Shown here in pieces: positions 26,327 through 27,780 of a stretch of 27,780 nt of DNA. Position numbers and translations under genes: made by a program. This stretch comes from Haladaptatiplasma sp964454575 (lineage in GTDB: Archaea; Thermoplasmatota; Thermoplasmata; Halarchaeoplasmatales; Halarchaeoplasmataceae). A model generated the notes under the pieces. The model was not told the DNA's origin and did no database searches. It saw only the letters and a list, made by a program, of their open reading frames with translations. The stretch's first letter is position 1. Every line of letters starts with the position of its first letter. The DNA lies in contig CAYVTG010000019.1 in NCBI GenBank assembly GCA_964454575.1, positions 1 to 27,780 of the forward strand, given 5' to 3'.

Positions 26327-27130
26327 TCACCGGTATATCTCATCCAACGCGGATAACACGCTTTTCCGTACGTTTTCAGGTGTAAATTCTTCTAAGTGAC
26401 CGGGTACCTTTGCTATCGGTATTCCTTCATCTTTAAGAAGATCCATAGCTGGTATGACCTTGTCTTTGAATTCATTTAGACGTGAGCGTATCTTTTCTTC
26501 GGTATCGTCGGACCTTAAGATCACATCGACATCGCATATCTCACATTTACCTTCGGGAGGTGGTGCGTATATGAGATGATATACCTTACCGCACTCGGGG
26601 CATATCCTCCGGTTTACGGTCCGTTCTACGATCATCTCATCTTCGTTTTCGACCCAAAGGATGAAATCTACTTTAGAGTTTTTATCATCAAGTAATTCCA
26701 TCAAAAATTTTGCCTGATCCACGGTTCGTGGATATCCGTCAATGACTTGGTTTCGATGGTCTTTCCGTGCGAAAAAGGCTTTGAAGAGTTCGTTGGTGAT
26801 GTGATCAGGTACGAACAAGCCCTTGTCCACGAAGTATTTTGCCTTCATACCGAGTATGATATCCGGGTCATCGGTTTCCAGTTTTTCAGATATCTCGTGA
26901 TCCGGTATGAATTTGTCTCCATTCCGGAATTTTTCTAGATCTCCATCGAACCCGTGATCGTTGAATTTACCCAGGTACGTACGGAAAATGTTCCCGGTCG
27001 AAAGCTGTTCTAGTGCAAATTCTTCGACAAGAACGTCGATCCTCGGCTGTTTGCCCGCGCCGCTCTTTCCGGTTACTATGATGTTCGTTACTTCATTTGG
27101 TATGTTATCGTACATTGGAATCGAATCCAT
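26327..27130 (-). CDS. adk: Adenylate kinase-family protein with non-canonical P-loop
   Basis: The family interconverts ATP + AMP and 2 ADP. Visible are a P-loop (GKSGAGKQPR, 21-30), the AMP-site STGNIFR (44-50), DGYPRT (131-136), and a zinc LID with Cys177, 180, 196 and 199 (CPEC, CEIC). Two features are odd. The usual GKGT is GKQP, so the Thr/Ser after the P-loop lysine is missing. The NMP-binding part is also enlarged (about 60 residues between STGNIFR and VPDHITNEL), giving 267 residues against roughly 215 usually. It may use a variant phosphate-binding mode or other nucleotides. A minus-strand TATA at 27142-27151 is close to ATG 27130 and would better suit the in-frame ATG at 27115; I report the longer form. 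Confidence 0.75.
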   Translation of the reverse strand: MDSIPMYDNIPNEVTNIIVTGKSGAGKQPRIDVLVEEFALEQLSTGNIFRTYLGKFNDHGFDGDLEKFRNGDKFIPDHEISEKLETDDPDIILGMKAKYFVDKGLFVPDHITNELFKAFFARKDHRNQVIDGYPRTVDQAKFLMELLDDKNSKVDFILWVENEDEMIVERTVNRRICPECGKVYHLIYAPPPEGKCEICDVDVILRSDDTEEKIRSRLNEFKDKVIPAMDLLKDEGIPIAKVPGHLEEFTPENVRKSVLSALDEIYR

Positions 27131-27172
27131 GATAGATTACCGGTATAAATAGTTGAGGAACACTAAATGTTT

Positions 27173-27200
27173 AGGTTTACCGAAACCTTTATTAATATTC
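27173..27200 (+). promoter_or_regulatory. DtxR-box-like operator and TATA box of the iron-regulator operon
   Basis: aggttt-accg-aaacct at 27173-27188 is a perfect inverted repeat (arms of six, spacer of four) resembling the AGGTTAG-CTAACCT iron box bound by DtxR/IdeR. It directly abuts the TATA element cttattaata-like sequence (27187-27200), centred about 26 bases before the ATG at 27219. Binding here would block TBP/TFB, giving iron-dependent autorepression. Confidence 0.6.
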
Positions 27201-27218
27201 AATACTACTATCACACAT

Positions 27219-27662
27219 ATGAACAGAGAAACCAGAGAGGAATACTTGGAGACCATCTACAAGATCTCCGGCGGATCTACAGACTCTCCAGTTCGTACCG
27301 GAGAGATAGCCAAAGAGATGGATTTATCGCCACCGACGGTGACTGAAATACTTCCTCAGCTGGAGGAAGAGGGATACCTTAAGTACAAACCATATTACGG
27401 AGTGACTCTCACAAAAAAGGGACTCGAAATCGGTATGATTATCGTTCGTACACATCGCGTCCTAGAAGTGTTTCTACAACAATATTTCTCTCTCGAGCCG
27501 GAAGATATGCACGAAAAGGCATGTCAGATGGAACACATCTTTGACATAGATATGATAGACGAGATGTGTAAACGTTTGGGAGCACCCGCCAAGTGTCCCC
27601 ATGGGAACGATATACCAGGTTGCAACAAAGATAACTGTCCTTTAGAGGGTGATTCAGATTAA
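27219..27662 (+). CDS. DtxR/IdeR-type iron-dependent repressor
   Basis: The 147-residue protein has the DtxR winged helix (about 1-65, VRTGEIAKEMDLSPPTVTE) and the metal-binding dimerisation domain. Ligands fall at the same numbers as in bacterial DtxR: His79, Glu83, Cys102, Glu105 and His106. The Cys at 102, instead of the Glu/Asp of MntR, favours iron over manganese. There is no SH3-like third domain; the tail is Cys-rich (CPHGNDIPGC, then CPLEG), common in archaeal members. The ATG at 27219 is chosen over an upstream in-frame codon at 27153 from the TATA position. feoB starts inside its last codons, so it probably represses Fe(II) uptake when iron is replete. Confidence 0.85.
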   Translation: MNRETREEYLETIYKISGGSTDSPVRTGEIAKEMDLSPPTVTEILPQLEEEGYLKYKPYYGVTLTKKGLEIGMIIVRTHRVLEVFLQQYFSLEPEDMHEKACQMEHIFDIDMIDEMCKRLGAPAKCPHGNDIPGCNKDNCPLEGDSD

Positions 27663-27780
27663 GTACGCCAGGGATGCCATCGGTATAGAACGGGAACAGG
27701 AAGTCACCGTTCTTGTGGGTAACCCCAACGTTGGGAAATCTGTTGTATACGGACATCTGACCGGTAAATACAGGGATGTT
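27649..27780 (+). CDS. feoB: FeoB ferrous iron transporter, N-terminal fragment (continues past window)
   Basis: The 44 visible codons give the start of the FeoB cytoplasmic G domain, with the G1/P-loop GNPNVGKS followed by VVYGHLTGKYRDV at switch I. FeoB moves Fe(II) across the membrane, with GTP hydrolysis regulating it. The GTG at 27649 overlaps the last 14 bases of the regulator gene, so translation is coupled. gaggg is very close to this GTG, so the exact start is uncertain. No feoA gene lies between the two; it may be downstream or fused. Confidence 0.8.
   Translation, partial: MIQIKYARDAIGIEREQEVTVLVGNPNVGKSVVYGHLTGKYRDV

Noticed and set aside
1965..27780. tRNA, rRNA or box C/D-like genes in the intergenic stretches
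   Set aside because: I looked for T-loop-like and C/D-box-like motifs by eye in the larger gaps and found none convincing; a covariance-model scan would be decisive.

Overview
The window looks like chromosomal DNA of a euryarchaeon, probably from the Thermoplasmatota (Thermoplasmata and relatives). The domain-level call is firm and the lineage call is tentative. Supporting signs are AT-rich TATA boxes centred about 25-30 bases upstream of many start codons (leaderless transcripts), an archaeal-type S26B signal peptidase with Ser/His/Asp instead of Ser/Lys, and archaeal families such as DUF835, UPF0251/DUF134, UPF0175 and MNT/HEPN pairs. The sequence is an assembly scaffold with a 10-N gap at 4075-4084.

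Left part (1-2000): a partial acylphosphatase with a heptad-repeat tail (minus strand), a small unknown gene, and a two-gene MNT/HEPN toxin-antitoxin-like operon whose antitoxin-like member carries an N-terminal winged helix. A 12-bp palindrome sits at the operon's promoter.

Centre-left (2200-15140): a cell-surface locus. It encodes a multi-spanning signal peptidase with an extra ectodomain, a giant secreted protein of about 3250 residues (FG-GAP beta-propeller blades, jelly-roll-like modules, and about twelve 93-residue YYEQWW repeats), and a translationally coupled secreted protein made of two copies of one domain. The gap at the start of the giant gene appears artificial: collapsing a 7-base duplication across the Ns restores one frame and a clean signal peptide.

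Middle (15140-17700): an accessory island holding an unknown 306-residue protein followed 3 nt later by a frameshifted PIN nuclease, a convergent UPF0175 antitoxin-like gene, and decayed sequence. A 13-bp direct repeat flanks the island.

Right part (17700-27780): mostly ordinary genes. These are a zinc-ribbon/coiled-coil/DUF835 protein that appears to start at CTG, an AbrB-like protein, a membrane zinc-ribbon protein, a UbiB-family kinase, a tryptophanase-like lyase preceded by a structured leader and possible mini-ORF, a four-FN3 membrane protein, OsmC diverging from a UPF0251 regulator, an atypical adenylate kinase, and a DtxR-type iron regulator overlapping the start of feoB. The regulator's promoter carries a DtxR-box-like palindrome.

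The best candidates for something new are the signal peptidase/giant propeller/twin-domain surface locus and the 306-residue protein + PIN pair.
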